Part shown: positions 1-9,872 of the stretch, one piece after another | How the letters are laid out: the number at the start of each line of letters is the position of its first letter | Numbering within the stretch: position 1 is the first letter of the stretch | Assembly: GCF_000407165.1 (NCBI RefSeq) | Contig: NZ_KE136479.1 | Coordinates: 2,181,464-2,245,463, forward strand | Length of the DNA: 64,000 nt | Source of the DNA: Enterococcus haemoperoxidus ATCC BAA-382 | GTDB lineage: Bacteria; Bacillota; Bacilli; Lactobacillales; Enterococcaceae | Direction of reading: 5' to 3' | Notes under the pieces: generated by a model | Told to the model about the DNA's origin: nothing | Database searches by the model: none | The model's input: the letters and a program-made list of their open reading frames with translations, nothing else | Position numbers and translations under genes: made by a program

Positions 1-217
1 CATCAGCTTCGTCAACACCGTCAACTGAGATTGTTACGTCTGAACCTTGGCCAACGCCTAAAGACATAACGCCCATGATTGATTTAAGGTTAACAGATTT
101 ACCTTTGTATTCTAAGTTAATATCTGAGTTAAATTTACTTGCAGTTTGTACTAATAATGTAGCTGGACGAGCGTGAATCCCTGTTTCTGCTACGATGTGA
201 AATTCTTTCTTTTCCAT
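1..217 (-). CDS. ptsH: Phosphocarrier protein HPr, 5' part (cut by window edge)
   Basis: HPr carries phosphate from enzyme I to the sugar-specific PTS components in the cytoplasm, and in Firmicutes also acts in CcpA-dependent catabolite control. About 72 of the usual 88 residues are in the window; the C-terminus lies beyond base 1. The catalytic histidine is visible at residue 15 in GIHARPA, and the HPr-kinase target serine at residue 46 in [11 protein letters not shown]. The ATG at 217 is preceded by GAAGGAG. ptsI would be expected next, outside the window. The identification is secure from the two phosphorylation sites; only the end is missing. Confidence 0.97.
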   Translation of the reverse strand, partial: MEKKEFHIVAETGIHARPATLLVQTASKFNSDINLEYKGKSVNLKSIMGVMSLGVGQGSDVTISVDGVDEAD

Positions 218-324
218 ATAAATCGGTCTCCTTCGTAAGTAAAATAATTTTTTATGTTAGGGTTTTCCTTTCTTGATACGTTTCAAATGAAACTAGAATC
301 TGGATAATACCCTTTCAATTTTTA

Positions 325-353
325 AGATTACCATTTTTTGTGAGTAGTTACAA
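325..353 (-). promoter_or_regulatory. Candidate ptsH promoter
   Basis: Read on the minus strand there is TTGTAA (348-353), a 17-base spacer and TAATCT (325-330), about 110 bases before the HPr start. The match to sigma-A hexamers is moderate. Two copies of TCAAATGAAAC (283-293 and 374-384, plus-strand sense) flank it. Functional assignment is inference. Confidence 0.4.
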
Positions 354-390
354 CACTTTTCACCTATTTTTTATCAAATGAAACGATCAA

Positions 391-582
391 TTATTTTGCT
401 TCTTTTATATAATGATATATAATTCGTCCATTTAATCCGGCTTCCCCAACAAAAGACATTCTATCGGGCAGATTTTTCCAAACTTCTCTAAAGGTTGTAA
501 AATCTTTTGGCTCTACAACAAGTTCAGCAATAGTCCCTTCTTTCAAGGCATTTATTTGTTCTTCAAATGGATTTTCATACAT
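391..582 (-). CDS. Small protein of unknown function (63 aa)
   Basis: A 63-residue acidic ORF between ptsH and clpE, in the same direction as ptsH. I do not recognise the family. It has no signal peptide, membrane segment or cysteine motif; the composition is that of a small soluble alpha/beta protein (ending GLNGRIIYHYIKEAK). The ribosome binding site before the ATG is weak (AAAGCTG). Balanced amino-acid usage and its position in an otherwise empty gap make it more likely real than random, but this is not proven. Confidence 0.55.
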   Translation of the reverse strand: MYENPFEEQINALKEGTIAELVVEPKDFTTFREVWKNLPDRMSFVGEAGLNGRIIYHYIKEAK

Positions 583-787
583 TGATTAATCACAGCTTTC
601 ACTTTTATTTTTAGACTGAAGATATTGTATGACAAAAATAGATATTTGTCTAAATTATACCTAAAACCTACATAAACAAACCTTAATAATTTCATAAAAA
701 CATAATAATTTCAATTAAGTGTAAACTATGCAACCTATTAATAGGATTTCCCACTCTATTTATCAGGCTACTTAAAAGTTCAATTGC
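583..787. other. AT-rich intergenic stretch, no feature seen
   Basis: Between the 63-residue ORF and the clpE promoter the sequence is AT-rich. I see no ORF, convincing hairpin or repeat in it. Confidence 0.6.
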
Positions 788-841
788 TTGATTCTTGTTA
801 AAAAGATGCTATAATATTCTCAAAGGTCAAAAATGGTCAGC
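788..841 (+). promoter_or_regulatory. clpE promoter with CtsR operator
   Basis: TTGATT (788-793), a 16-base spacer and a perfect TATAAT (810-815) form a sigma-A promoter. Just downstream, 825-841 reads GGTCAAA-AAT-GGTCAGC, matching the CtsR heptad direct repeat (GGTCAAA, 3 bases, GGTCAAA) except at the last positions. CtsR represses clp genes and is relieved on heat or protein stress. The operator overlaps the expected transcription start, so repression would block initiation. Confidence 0.85.
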
Positions 842-912
842 AGACTGTTTGACTTTAGAACAATGACTTTGATACATGATTAGTCTTATTATGAAAGGAC
901 GTGTTTTATCCT

Positions 913-3168
913 ATGATTTGTCAAAATTGTCAACAAAATCCAGCAACGATTCATTTGTACGCAAATGTTAATGGCCAAAGAAAACAATTGGACTATTGCC
1001 AAAGTTGCTATCAAAAATTAAAAGCACAAGCAAATGATAATCAACCAACAATGTCTCAACAAGATCCATTTGGTTTTGGAAGTTTAGATGATTTATACCG
1101 CTCACTGTCTCGTCAAATGCAAGAACAGCAAGGGAATCCTAACGGTCAAATCCCTCCTACTCAATTTGGGGACGGAAATGGCTTTAACGGAGGTCAACCG
1201 CCAAGAGGAGGGGCAGGTCAATCTAACGGGCTATTAGGTGAATATGGCATCAACATTACAGAAGCAGCTAGAAACGGCAACATTGATCCTGTCGTTGGCC
1301 GTGATGAAGAAATCAAACGTGTGATTGAAATCCTAAATCGCCGCACGAAGAATAATCCTGTCTTGATTGGTGAACCTGGTGTCGGTAAAACTGCCGTTGT
1401 TGAAGGTTTAGCACAAAAAATCGTAGATGGCGATGTACCGCAAAAATTATTGGACAAAGAAGTTATTCGTTTAGATGTGGTTTCTTTAGTGCAAGGAACT
1501 GGAATCCGTGGTCAATTTGAAGAACGTATGCAAAAATTGATCGAAGAAATCAAGCAAGCAGAGAATGTCATTTTATTCATCGATGAAGTCCATGAAATCG
1601 TTGGAGCAGGTTCTGCAGGTGATGGTAACATGGATGCAGGGAATATTTTGAAACCTGCACTTGCTCGTGGTGAGTTGCAAATGGTTGGAGCAACAACATT
1701 AAACGAATACCGCATCATCGAAAAAGACGCTGCTTTAGAACGTCGGATGCAACCGGTTCGTGTAGATGAACCGACAGTAGATGAAACAATCGCTATACTT
1801 AAAGGTTTGCAAAAACGCTATGAAGACTATCATCATGTGAAATACACTGATGAAGCGATCAAAGCAGCCGCAATCTTATCGAATCGTTATATCCAAGACC
1901 GCTTCTTGCCTGATAAAGCGATTGATTTGTTAGATGAATCCGGTTCTAAAATGAACTTGACGATCCAAATCGTCGATCCTAAAACAATCGAAAAGAAACT
2001 AGCAGATGCCGAACAACAAAAACAACAAGCTTCAGCAGAAGAAGATTTTGAAAAAGCGGCTTACTACCGTGACCAAATCAATAAATTACAAACAATGAAA
2101 GACAAACAAATCAGCGATGAAGAAACACCTGTGATCGATGAAAAAAATATTGAAGCAATTGTCGAACAAAAAACAGGTATTCCTGTCGGTGATTTAAAAG
2201 AAAAAGAACAAACACAATTAAAAAACTTAGCTGTCGATTTAAAAGCACATGTTGTTGGACAAGATGATGCAGTCGACAAAGTATCTAAAGCAATTCGACG
2301 TAATCGCGTTGGTTTAGGCAAACAAAACAGACCTATCGGCTCATTCTTATTTGTAGGACCAACCGGTGTTGGTAAAACTGAATTAGCGAAACAATTAGCA
2401 TATGAATTATTCGGCTCAGAAGATTCAATGATTCGTTTTGATATGAGTGAATACATGGAAAAACACAGTGTATCTAAATTGATTGGTTCACCTCCAGGTT
2501 ATGTTGGTTACGATGAAGCAGGACAATTAACTGAAAAAGTACGTCGTAATCCATACAGCTTAATCCTATTGGATGAAATCGAAAAAGCGCATCCGGATGT
2601 CTTGCATATGTTCTTACAAATCCTTGATGATGGTCGTTTAACAGATGCACAAGGCAGAACAGTCAGCTTCAAAGATACGATCATTATCATGACCAGTAAT
2701 GCTGGAACTGGTAATGTAGAAGCAAATGTCGGCTTTGGTGCTGCCCGCGCAGGACTTACAAAATCTGTTTTAGGACAGTTAAATAATTTCTTCACACCTG
2801 AATTCTTGAACCGTTTTGATGGAATCATTGAATTTAAGGCGTTGAGTAAAGAAAACTTGATGAACATTGTTAGCTTGATGTTAGATGACGTCAATAATTT
2901 ACTTGCTCATCAAAAAATCCATATTGATGTTCCTACAGATGTCAAAGAAAAATTAGTTGATTTAGGCTATGACCCTGCAATGGGTGCACGCCCTCTTCGT
3001 CGGACAATCCAAGAACAAATCGAAGACGGTATTGCTGAGTATTTCCTAGATCATCCAGAAGAACATCAATTGATCGCCAAACTAAACGATGATGGAAAAA
3101 TTATTGTTACTGGAGAAATCGCTGTAGATCCCAACGAGAATAACGACACTACATCAGAAGAAGAATAA
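913..3168 (+). CDS. clpE: ATP-dependent Clp protease ATP-binding subunit ClpE
   Basis: HSP100/AAA+ unfoldase that feeds substrates to ClpP. Domains in order: an N-terminal zinc finger (CQNC near residue 3 and CQSC near 29) typical of ClpE, a Gln/Asn/Gly-rich linker, a first AAA+ module with Walker A GEPGVGKT (about 155), a UVR-type coiled region (about 375-400), and a second AAA+ module with Walker A GPTGVGKT (about 482) and [14 protein letters not shown] at 901 would add four residues but sits one base after AAAGGA. The ATG at 913 gives the N-terminus usual in the family, though its spacing of 13 bases is long. Expression is probably CtsR-controlled. Confidence 0.96.
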   Translation: MICQNCQQNPATIHLYANVNGQRKQLDYCQSCYQKLKAQANDNQPTMSQQDPFGFGSLDDLYRSLSRQMQEQQGNPNGQIPPTQFGDGNGFNGGQPPRGGAGQSNGLLGEYGINITEAARNGNIDPVVGRDEEIKRVIEILNRRTKNNPVLIGEPGVGKTAVVEGLAQKIVDGDVPQKLLDKEVIRLDVVSLVQGTGIRGQFEERMQKLIEEIKQAENVILFIDEVHEIVGAGSAGDGNMDAGNILKPALARGELQMVGATTLNEYRIIEKDAALERRMQPVRVDEPTVDETIAILKGLQKRYEDYHHVKYTDEAIKAAAILSNRYIQDRFLPDKAIDLLDESGSKMNLTIQIVDPKTIEKKLADAEQQKQQASAEEDFEKAAYYRDQINKLQTMKDKQISDEETPVIDEKNIEAIVEQKTGIPVGDLKEKEQTQLKNLAVDLKAHVVGQDDAVDKVSKAIRRNRVGLGKQNRPIGSFLFVGPTGVGKTELAKQLAYELFGSEDSMIRFDMSEYMEKHSVSKLIGSPPGYVGYDEAGQLTEKVRRNPYSLILLDEIEKAHPDVLHMFLQILDDGRLTDAQGRTVSFKDTIIIMTSNAGTGNVEANVGFGAARAGLTKSVLGQLNNFFTPEFLNRFDGIIEFKALSKENLMNIVSLMLDDVNNLLAHQKIHIDVPTDVKEKLVDLGYDPAMGARPLRRTIQEQIEDGIAEYFLDHPEEHQLIAKLNDDGKIIVTGEIAVDPNENNDTTSEEE

Positions 3169-3174
3169 CATGTG

Positions 3175-3206
3175 AAGTCAATCAGGCAAACTGATTGACT
3201 TTTTTG
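3175..3206 (+). terminator. clpE terminator
   Basis: An 11-bp perfect stem (AAGTCAATCAG, 3175-3185, with its complement at 3191-3201), a 5-base loop and a run of T, seven bases after the clpE stop. Confidence 0.92.
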
Positions 3207-3373
3207 TGTTTTCCAAGACAAATTTCTTTTTATTTAAGCTAAAAAAAATTATAATTAAGATGCATAGAATTTATATCAAATTTTAAAGAAGACTATTCCA
3301 GCTTTCTAAGTCTGTGAATACTCTGTTTTTTATTATTAACATACAAATAAAGAGTTAAACCGAGGTGAAAAAA

Positions 3374-3688
3374 ATGAAATTAGTCAATGTAACTAACAGT
3401 TACAAACAGTTAGTCAATAAACAACTAGAAAATACCGATGCATACTTTGTCAAAGTTTATTCAGCGGGTAACACGACCGTCGTTTATTCAGAAGCTACTC
3501 AACATGCTGAAATCTTGGTTGTAAATAAAAAACGTGCTGTTCGTAAAACTGAAATCAATGAAATTCTAACTTACTTCTTGAAACGTATTCCAAAAGAAAA
3601 ATACGACCGTGATCAAATTTCAATTATTGAATTAAAAGACGTTATAGAAATTTCGATTCCGATGACTTCTAGTCTTATTGAAAATTAG
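3374..3688 (+). CDS. DUF1827 family protein (104 aa)
   Basis: Small soluble protein matching the DUF1827 family found in lactobacilli and enterococci (start MKLVNVTNSYKQLVNKQ). Function is unknown. The ATG at 3374 is preceded by GAGGTG at six bases; an in-frame GTG at 3365 lies inside that ribosome binding site and is rejected. There are no membrane segments or cysteines. It is transcribed alone, between the clpE terminator and its own strong terminator. Confidence 0.8.
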   Translation: MKLVNVTNSYKQLVNKQLENTDAYFVKVYSAGNTTVVYSEATQHAEILVVNKKRAVRKTEINEILTYFLKRIPKEKYDRDQISIIELKDVIEISIPMTSSLIEN

Positions 3689-3697
3689 ACACGTACA

Positions 3698-3742
3698 GCT
3701 AAAAAGCCAGTTTATCACTTATATGATAAACCGGCTTTTTTA
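3698..3742. terminator. Bidirectional terminator
   Basis: A long stem (AAAAAGCCAGTTTATCA at 3701-3717 paired with 3724-3740, one mismatch), loop CTTATA, with A and T runs on the two sides. It serves the DUF1827 gene on plus and the convergent acetyltransferase gene on minus. Confidence 0.9.
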
Positions 3743-3743
3743 T

Positions 3744-4403
3744 TTAATTTAAGATGTGTTTTTTATAATAACAATATAGTTCCTCAATAGAGTTACTCAT
3801 CAAAATATCCATAGCCGCTTCGACCTGTTCTTCTGTCCAATCGAACCATCTCAGTTCTAAAAGCATCTTAATTTCATTATCTGAGAATCTTTGTTTTATC
3901 ACTTTCGCTGGATTACCACCAACAATCGTATAAGGTGGCACGTCTTTTATAACCATAGAACCTGCTGCGATTACAGCTCCTTCACCAATCGTAACACCTG
4001 GCATGATCATCGCATTCATCCCAATCCAAGCATCACTTTTAATGACTGTATCGCCTTTTGGTTCATAAGATTTTTCTACATGACTAGCAAAAGGATAAAC
4101 AGTGATCCAATCTGGATGGTGATTGTGATTACCACCCATTAAAATCGTGGCACCACCTGCAATGCAAACATAATTTCCAATAATCAATTTATCTAGATGC
4201 CAGCCCATATCTCTGACAGGATCAAAGGCCGCTCTTGTTAATGGATCTCCCCATAAATAACGAACACAACCATCTTCAAAATTCTGATTGCTGTAGTAAC
4301 CAGAATAATAAGAAAAATCACCGACCTCTATTAATGGATTCGTCACTAACTCTTTCAAATAGACTGTATCTGACCATTTTTCAAATTTATTATTGTTCTT
4401 CAT
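3744..4403 (-). CDS. Vat/CatB-type xenobiotic O-acetyltransferase
   Basis: A 219-residue left-handed beta-helix acetyltransferase of the XAT class (streptogramin Vat and CatB relatives). Visible are hexapeptide-repeat sequence (VTIGEGAVIAAGSMVIKDVP, about 145-165), the histidine-containing loop GGNHNHHPDW (about 95-104) where the catalytic His of Vat enzymes lies, and the late GGNPAKVIKQRF motif. The family acetylates hydroxyl groups of antibiotics or other small molecules with acetyl-CoA. Whether this copy confers resistance cannot be said from sequence; many such genes are chromosomal and of unknown substrate. The start has GAGGAAG upstream. A perfect 10-base inverted repeat lies just upstream (4415-4449). 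Confidence 0.85.
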   Translation of the reverse strand: MKNNNKFEKWSDTVYLKELVTNPLIEVGDFSYYSGYYSNQNFEDGCVRYLWGDPLTRAAFDPVRDMGWHLDKLIIGNYVCIAGGATILMGGNHNHHPDWITVYPFASHVEKSYEPKGDTVIKSDAWIGMNAMIMPGVTIGEGAVIAAGSMVIKDVPPYTIVGGNPAKVIKQRFSDNEIKMLLELRWFDWTEEQVEAAMDILMSNSIEELYCYYKKHILN

Positions 4404-4414
4404 TTTTCTTCCTC

Positions 4415-4449
4415 GCTTCTAAGTTAGATTATACTTTTGACTTAGAAGC
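4415..4449 (-). promoter_or_regulatory. Inverted repeat around the acetyltransferase -10 region
   Basis: Arms GCTTCTAAGT (4415-4424) and ACTTAGAAGC (4440-4449) are perfect complements 15 bases apart. Between them, on the minus strand, lies TATAAT (4428-4433). The arrangement fits a repressor operator over the promoter, or an RNA hairpin in a leader. No regulator gene is adjacent. Confidence 0.5.
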
Positions 4450-4551
4450 TTGCTACCACTGAAACATTTTTTAATAGTCTTAAACGACGACTCATATTTA
4501 TCACTCCAATAATGTTGTTGATTATACGTATTTGTTGCTTTAAAGTCAAAT

Positions 4552-4593
4552 GATAAAAAAATCGTTCCTATCAAAAGAAAATTGATAAGAACG
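4552..4593 (-). terminator. prfC terminator
   Basis: A 12-bp stem (4563-4574 with 4582-4593, one G-T pair) followed on the minus strand by a run of T, just past the prfC stop. Confidence 0.9.
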
Positions 4594-4608
4594 GTCAATA
4601 AAATAATC

Positions 4609-6186
4609 TTACATCAAACTCTTCAATTCAACATCTGGATATTTATCTGCAAACCAACGCATAGCAAATTGATTTTCAAATAAGAACAACGGCTGATCAA
4701 AGCGATCTCTTGCCAAGATATTCCGGCTAGAGCTCATGCGTTCATCTAAATCAGCTGGATCGATCCAACGAGCGATTTTCGAGCCCATTGGTGTCATGAT
4801 TACTTCTGCATTATATTCATTCAGCATACGATGTTGGAACACTTCAAACTGCAATTGACCTACCGCGCCAAGAATATATTCTTCTGTTAAATACGTTTTA
4901 TATAATTGGATTGCACCTTCTTGAACGAGTTGATTAATCCCTTTATGGAATGATTTTTGTTTCATCACATTTTTGGCACTAACTTTCATAAATAACTCTG
5001 GTGTAAATGAAGGTAACTCTTCGTACTGAACTTTTAATTTTCCTTCAAATAATGTATCCCCAATTTGATAATTACCCGTATCGTAGATTCCGATAATATC
5101 CCCCGCTACAGCTTCTTCTACATTTTCTCTAGCATCAGCCATAAATTGGGTTACGTTACTTAATTTGATTTTTTTACCAGTTCTGCCAAGTGTCACGTCC
5201 ATTCCACGTTCAAAAGTACCTGAACAGATACGGACAAAAGCAATTCGATCTCGGTGGGCAGGATTCATGTTTGCCTGAATTTTAAAGACAAAACCTGAAA
5301 ACTCTTCTTCATAAGGGCTAACTTCTTCTCCCTCTTCTGTCTTATGACCATAAGGTGATGGCGCAAATTGTAAGAATGTTTCTAGCATTGTTTGTACACC
5401 AAAGTTAGTTAACGCTGAACCAAAGAAAACTGGCGTTTGATCGCCGCGAGCAATTTTTTCCGTATCAAACTCGTCTCCTGCTTCAACCAACAATTCAACT
5501 TCTTCTAATACTTGTTTGTACACACTATCTTTATGCAACGGTAAATCACTTGGAATATCACCATCTACTAATGGAATGAAACGTTCTCCATTATTATTTT
5601 CAGGTCGATAAACTTCTACACGCTTGTTGTAGATATCATATAATCCTTCCAAGCCTTTTCCCATACCGATCGGCCAGTTCATTGGGTAAGATTCGATATC
5701 TAGCAATTCTTCTAATTCTTCAAGCAACTCTAACGGTTCACGACCATCTCTATCTAATTTATTGATAAAGGTAAAAATCGGTATTCCACGTTTTTTGACA
5801 ACTTGGAATAATTTCTTTGTTTGAGCTTCAATCCCTTTGGCGCTATCGATCACCATGACAGCACTATCCACGGCCATCAACGTTCGGTACGTATCTTCTG
5901 AAAAGTCTTCGTGTCCAGGTGTATCCAGAATGTTCACACGTTTTCCATCATAGTCAAACTGCATCACAGAACTGGTTACGGAAATGCCTCTTTGTTTTTC
6001 GATTTCCATCCAGTCAGATTTTGCAAAGTTTCCTGTTTTCTTTCCCTTGACAGTACCTGCTTGACGGATTGCTCCACCAAATAATAAAAGCTGTTCTGTA
6101 ATCGTTGTTTTACCAGCATCCGGATGGGAAATAATCGCAAACGTACGACGGCTATCTACTTGTTCTTTTAAATGTGGATTATTCAT
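4609..6186 (-). CDS. prfC: Peptide chain release factor 3
   Basis: RF3 is a translational GTPase that removes RF1/RF2 from the ribosome after termination. The 525 residues match the family length. G-domain motifs: P-loop HPDAGKTT (about 21-28), DTPGHEDF (G3) and FINKLD (G4); the switch I region contains [10 protein letters not shown]. Beta-barrel domains follow. The ATG at 6186 is preceded by GGAG at a good distance. Monocistronic, with its own terminator. An extra hairpin lies about 165-205 bases upstream of the start on the same strand. Confidence 0.97.
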   Translation of the reverse strand: MNNPHLKEQVDSRRTFAIISHPDAGKTTITEQLLLFGGAIRQAGTVKGKKTGNFAKSDWMEIEKQRGISVTSSVMQFDYDGKRVNILDTPGHEDFSEDTYRTLMAVDSAVMVIDSAKGIEAQTKKLFQVVKKRGIPIFTFINKLDRDGREPLELLEELEELLDIESYPMNWPIGMGKGLEGLYDIYNKRVEVYRPENNNGERFIPLVDGDIPSDLPLHKDSVYKQVLEEVELLVEAGDEFDTEKIARGDQTPVFFGSALTNFGVQTMLETFLQFAPSPYGHKTEEGEEVSPYEEEFSGFVFKIQANMNPAHRDRIAFVRICSGTFERGMDVTLGRTGKKIKLSNVTQFMADARENVEEAVAGDIIGIYDTGNYQIGDTLFEGKLKVQYEELPSFTPELFMKVSAKNVMKQKSFHKGINQLVQEGAIQLYKTYLTEEYILGAVGQLQFEVFQHRMLNEYNAEVIMTPMGSKIARWIDPADLDERMSSSRNILARDRFDQPLFLFENQFAMRWFADKYPDVELKSLM

Positions 6187-6698
6187 TTGTTACTCCAATC
6201 TATTATTATTTTCTAAGAAAAAATCATTATTATTTATTTAAAGGATCTCTACATCGGAAAATTCTCCTTACTCTTTATTATTCAACTAGTGTAGTATATC
6301 ATGGAATTACAGTAGTTTTCAAAGTCTTTAGCTAAGTTTCAAAAAAATCAAAGAGACCAAAGTAAAATTCAATGAATTTTGCTTTGATCTCTATTAATTG
6401 GGGAAGAAATTGATCTTAATAGTTATTTTGCTAAAAGACTAGCATTATTACTAAAAATTGCTTTACAGTTAGCTTAGGTTAAGTATAAAGTTATGGACTT
6501 AATTGTGCAAATGTCTGTTTTTTTTGCTAAACCGTTGTATAACACTGTTATTTCGTTATTTATATAGATCACAGTTCTTATTAATTATACTTATAAGTAT
6601 TTAACATTGTTATTAAACCATATATTTTTTTATAAATTATTCAAATTAGTTCCATACTTTTCACTATATTGATAAACTTATTTTAAAGGAGGAATAAA
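6187..6698. other. 512-base AT-rich gap between divergent genes
   Basis: It holds the prfC ribosome binding site, the terminator-like hairpin at 6352-6392 and the upstream region of the Mga-like gene, whose ribosome binding site AAAGGAGG precedes 6699. No ORF on either strand looks coding. The roughly 300 bases between the hairpin and 6699 have no assigned role. Confidence 0.6.
6342..6392 (-). terminator. Terminator-like hairpin upstream of prfC with no gene before it
   Basis: A long imperfect stem (6352-6370 with 6374-6392) is followed on the minus strand by TTTGATTTTTTT. On the plus strand there is no T run, so it points towards prfC. No minus-strand ORF precedes it, so it would end either an untranslated RNA or a prfC leader. 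Confidence 0.6.
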
Positions 6699-8189
6699 AT
6701 GCTAGAATCGATGATGTTAGAAGACACCGCTAAACGTAAATTGACACTATTTAAATTGTTGACCATATTTTCTAATAAGCAACATAGCATCAATTTTTTT
6801 GAAAAAAGGTTAGATTATTCTTATAGCCGAGTCGTTTATCTTCTAGAATTGATTCAACAAGATCTCACTAAAATGATTGGAAAAAAAGAAGAAATTTTAC
6901 AAGTGAACGGTGTGCATTATAAACAAGATATTTCTTATGATATGTATTATCAGTTTTTGATTACCCAAAGTGTTCCCTATCAATTATTAATCTCGATTCT
7001 TTTTTATCCAAATGACAACTTAGCCAAATTTTGCGAGAAAAACTACCATAGTAGAACTACCGTTGTTCGAAAATCCAAGTTGTTAAGTGATTATTTTAAA
7101 CGGTTCAACATCAAATTGAATATCTCTCAATTAAGCCTTTCCGGTGATGAAAAGGTTATCCGAATAACATTGTACACACTGATCTGGTTAGCTTCACAAG
7201 GGACTAATCTACCAAAAATCAACAATAATCCAATCGATTATAAAAAAATCACCAAAATAATCAGTCCGTATTTCCCTGACAGTTACAGCTATTCAGCTCA
7301 CAAACAAATCACCTTGATATTGGATATCGTTTATCTAAGAGTACACTCTGGAAATGTATTGACAGAAAAAACAACGATTGATCCTTATATTCCGTCAAAT
7401 AAAACTTATACAAAAGCTTTATTTGGCGATCTGATCTGCGAGACAAAAACTTTGGAAGCAGAAGCTCAATTCGCAGCATATTTATTAATTTCTACACCAA
7501 ATTTTTTCAGAAATAATGACTATCGACTATCATTGTTAAATATTTATTTAAAAGAACAGACAAATTCAGCGACTAAATTATTAGATGAATTTTGCACTTT
7601 ATTTAGTAATGAGTTTGTCCCTAGTGACTTTTCTTGGAATGACGAACCCATTTTATTTGGAAATGTAGCAAATATTATTTTATCTGCTTCAATTATTGAA
7701 CAACCATTTCCAACTTTGTTTCATTTGATTAATCATTCGCTTTATTCAAAAAATGAATATTACTACCGTTTATTCACAAAATTTAAAGCTTTATTTCAAA
7801 AAGTTTCAAAAAGAAAGAACTTTAGCTGGCTCAAAGATAATATTGAGCAATTATCAGACACATTAGCTGCCTTGTTAGTGCCACTTTATGAATCATTTCA
7901 AGTAAATAATATTGTACGGATTGCATTAATTGCAGAGTCTAATTATTTACTTGTCCAACCATTAACACAGTTTATTGAAGAGTTACCTTTTGTTCAATTA
8001 GTTGCTTATCAGGAGAATCAGTTATCTTCTTTTGACTTTATCGTCGCTACTTCTTCGTATTTAATACCAGAAGAATGCCAAAAACCATCATTTGTTTTTC
8101 GCTTTTCAGCTGATAACGACGATCAATATATTGGTCTCTACCAAGCGATCAAAACCATCCATAATAAAAAAGACATTAATTCTATTTAA
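6699..8189 (+). CDS. Mga-family helix-turn-helix transcriptional regulator
   Basis: A 496-residue protein of the size and composition of Mga/AtxA-type stand-alone regulators. The N-terminal about 115 residues contain two helix-turn-helix-like segments (SYSRVVYLLELIQQDL and SRTTVVRKSKLLSDYF). The rest is Lys/Asn-rich and helical as in PTS-regulation-domain and EIIB-like parts of this family, with no membrane segment. Such regulators often act on surface or virulence genes and respond to carbohydrates; no target is apparent nearby. Start: ATG with AAAGGAGG at the ideal distance. Family call is by pattern, not a profile search. Confidence 0.75.
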   Translation: MLESMMLEDTAKRKLTLFKLLTIFSNKQHSINFFEKRLDYSYSRVVYLLELIQQDLTKMIGKKEEILQVNGVHYKQDISYDMYYQFLITQSVPYQLLISILFYPNDNLAKFCEKNYHSRTTVVRKSKLLSDYFKRFNIKLNISQLSLSGDEKVIRITLYTLIWLASQGTNLPKINNNPIDYKKITKIISPYFPDSYSYSAHKQITLILDIVYLRVHSGNVLTEKTTIDPYIPSNKTYTKALFGDLICETKTLEAEAQFAAYLLISTPNFFRNNDYRLSLLNIYLKEQTNSATKLLDEFCTLFSNEFVPSDFSWNDEPILFGNVANIILSASIIEQPFPTLFHLINHSLYSKNEYYYRLFTKFKALFQKVSKRKNFSWLKDNIEQLSDTLAALLVPLYESFQVNNIVRIALIAESNYLLVQPLTQFIEELPFVQLVAYQENQLSSFDFIVATSSYLIPEECQKPSFVFRFSADNDDQYIGLYQAIKTIHNKKDINSI

Positions 8190-8192
8190 ACT

Positions 8193-8246
8193 AAAAAGGA
8201 TAGTTCAAAACTAATCTCTAGTTTTGTCCTATCCTTTTTGACTTTT
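8193..8246. terminator. Bidirectional terminator
   Basis: Twenty-base arms (8193-8212 with 8220-8239) with two central mismatches and A/T runs on both flanks, between convergent genes. Confidence 0.9.
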
Positions 8247-9626
8247 TTATCTTCTTGGTTCGTCATCTTCCATTTCTTTACGGAAAAAGCGACGGTATTC
8301 TTCTGGTTCTTCATCAACGATTTCTTCATCATGGAAAACCACTTTTAATGCTAAAACTCTTGTTCCTTCCATCTCTTCAGAAGTCAGTGTGATATTTCCA
8401 ACGTCAAATGACAACTTCTCACCTTCATCAGGAATTGTGCCTAATGCTGTAATCAAGTATCCCGCCATTGTATCAACATCACTCATATGCAAATCTGTTC
8501 CAAATGCTTCATTGAATTCATCTATCAGCATTCTTCCTTGAATTAAATACTCGTGATCATTAATCTTAGAGTATAAATTTTCTACTTCATCTGTCTCATC
8601 ATCGATTTCTCCAACGATTTCCTCTAATAGATCTTCTAATGTAGCTAAACCAACCACGCCGCCATATTCGTCTAATAAAATAGCCATTTGATTTTGGGTT
8701 CTTTTTAGCTCATACAATAGATCATCGATAAAAATCGTTTCCGGGACAAAGAGCGGTTCTTGTATAATATTTTTTAATTGAATTTTGTCAAAGCCTAATT
8801 TATGGGCTGCTTTTAATAAATTTTTAGTATGAAGAACTCCAACGATTTTGTCTTTGTCTTCATTGTAAACTGGAATTCTTGAATAGTTTTCTGATAAAAC
8901 GGCATCGATATTTTTTTGAATGTCATCTTCAATATCGATCATAAAAGCATCTGTACGAGGAACCATTACTTCACGAGCAACTTTTGTATCTAAAGAAAAG
9001 ACACCTTGAAGCATTTCTAATTCATCGTTATCTAAAACACCTTCTGATTCCAACATATAACGCATTTCATCACGTGTCATTTTTGAATCGGCATCATCAA
9101 ATTTCATCGGTGTAAGTTTTGAAAGTAGATCTGTTGAAGCTGATAATAACCATACGAATGGTTTGGCCACAACACCTATAACACGAACAAAACCCGATGT
9201 AGCTTGAGCTACTTCTTCTGATTTATTCATAGCAATTCGTTTTGGATACAACTCACCAAAAACGATTGATACATAAGTCAACAACGCTAAAATAATAATA
9301 TTTGCAATATTTTTTGCAGCAGCACCGCCGCCTAGAACAGGAGCTAATTTTGCTGATAATGAATCAGCTAATGAGGCACCAGATAAAATATTGACTAAAG
9401 TGATACCAACTTGGATCGTCGATAAAAAGCTTGTAGGATCTTGCAAAACTTTTAATAATTTCTTAGCTTTTGCATCTCCTTCTTCTGCCTTTTGTTCGAC
9501 ACGATTCTTATTTACAGAAACTACCGCAATTTCTGAAGCTGCAAGAAAAGCGTTGATCAATGTCAAAACAACCAATAGCAAAATTTGCGCGATAAGCGAC
9601 TGACTCTCGGGGTCAGCATTATTCAT
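8247..9626 (-). CDS. CNNM/CorC-type membrane protein with CBS pair (hemolysin family)
   Basis: A 459-residue protein with the DUF21-CBS-CBS-CorC_HlyC order. Residues about 10-165 are the DUF21 membrane module (LINAFLAASEIAVVSVNK near the start), followed by a CBS pair (about 210-335, including LDEYGGVVGLATLEDLLEEI) and a C-terminal CorC domain (about 350-435). Family members are linked to magnesium or cobalt export and are often mis-called hemolysins. The tail is strongly acidic. Transcribed alone; the start codon follows GGAGAG. Ion specificity cannot be told. Confidence 0.88.
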   Translation of the reverse strand: MNNADPESQSLIAQILLLVVLTLINAFLAASEIAVVSVNKNRVEQKAEEGDAKAKKLLKVLQDPTSFLSTIQVGITLVNILSGASLADSLSAKLAPVLGGGAAAKNIANIIILALLTYVSIVFGELYPKRIAMNKSEEVAQATSGFVRVIGVVAKPFVWLLSASTDLLSKLTPMKFDDADSKMTRDEMRYMLESEGVLDNDELEMLQGVFSLDTKVAREVMVPRTDAFMIDIEDDIQKNIDAVLSENYSRIPVYNEDKDKIVGVLHTKNLLKAAHKLGFDKIQLKNIIQEPLFVPETIFIDDLLYELKRTQNQMAILLDEYGGVVGLATLEDLLEEIVGEIDDETDEVENLYSKINDHEYLIQGRMLIDEFNEAFGTDLHMSDVDTMAGYLITALGTIPDEGEKLSFDVGNITLTSEEMEGTRVLALKVVFHDEEIVDEEPEEYRRFFRKEMEDDEPRR

Positions 9627-9795
9627 AATGTTTTCTCTCCTTAAATGTTTGCGGGAATGACTATACGAGCTTATTTAATTAAAAAAATTAAAATTGTTGA
9701 ATATGATTTTTCTTATCCTATTCATTATATTTTTTCATAATAACTAGTTCGTAACGTAGACTATTCCCAAATCTAGAAAGGGTTACTTTCTTCGT

Positions 9796-9830
9796 TTTAA
9801 AAAAACGTGACTACATGATGTAGTCACGTT
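9796..9830 (-). terminator. Terminator of the AI-2E-family gene
   Basis: Perfect dyad AACGTGACTACAT (9804-9816) with its complement at 9818-9830, followed by a T run on the minus strand. Confidence 0.88.
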
Positions 9831-9872
9831 AAAATCGTATCACAAATGGCTTCCGATTTCAATATTCACAAA

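Noticed and set aside
281-297. CcpA cre site before ptsH
   Set aside because: TGAAACGTATCA is two bases shorter than the cre consensus and lacks the needed symmetry.
2064-2894. Minus-strand ORFs inside clpE
   Set aside because: Reverse-frame shadows of a well-conserved AAA+ gene.
4235-4462. Plus-strand ORF antisense to the acetyltransferase gene
   Set aside because: Shadow of the Vat-type gene; no ribosome binding site or recognisable protein.
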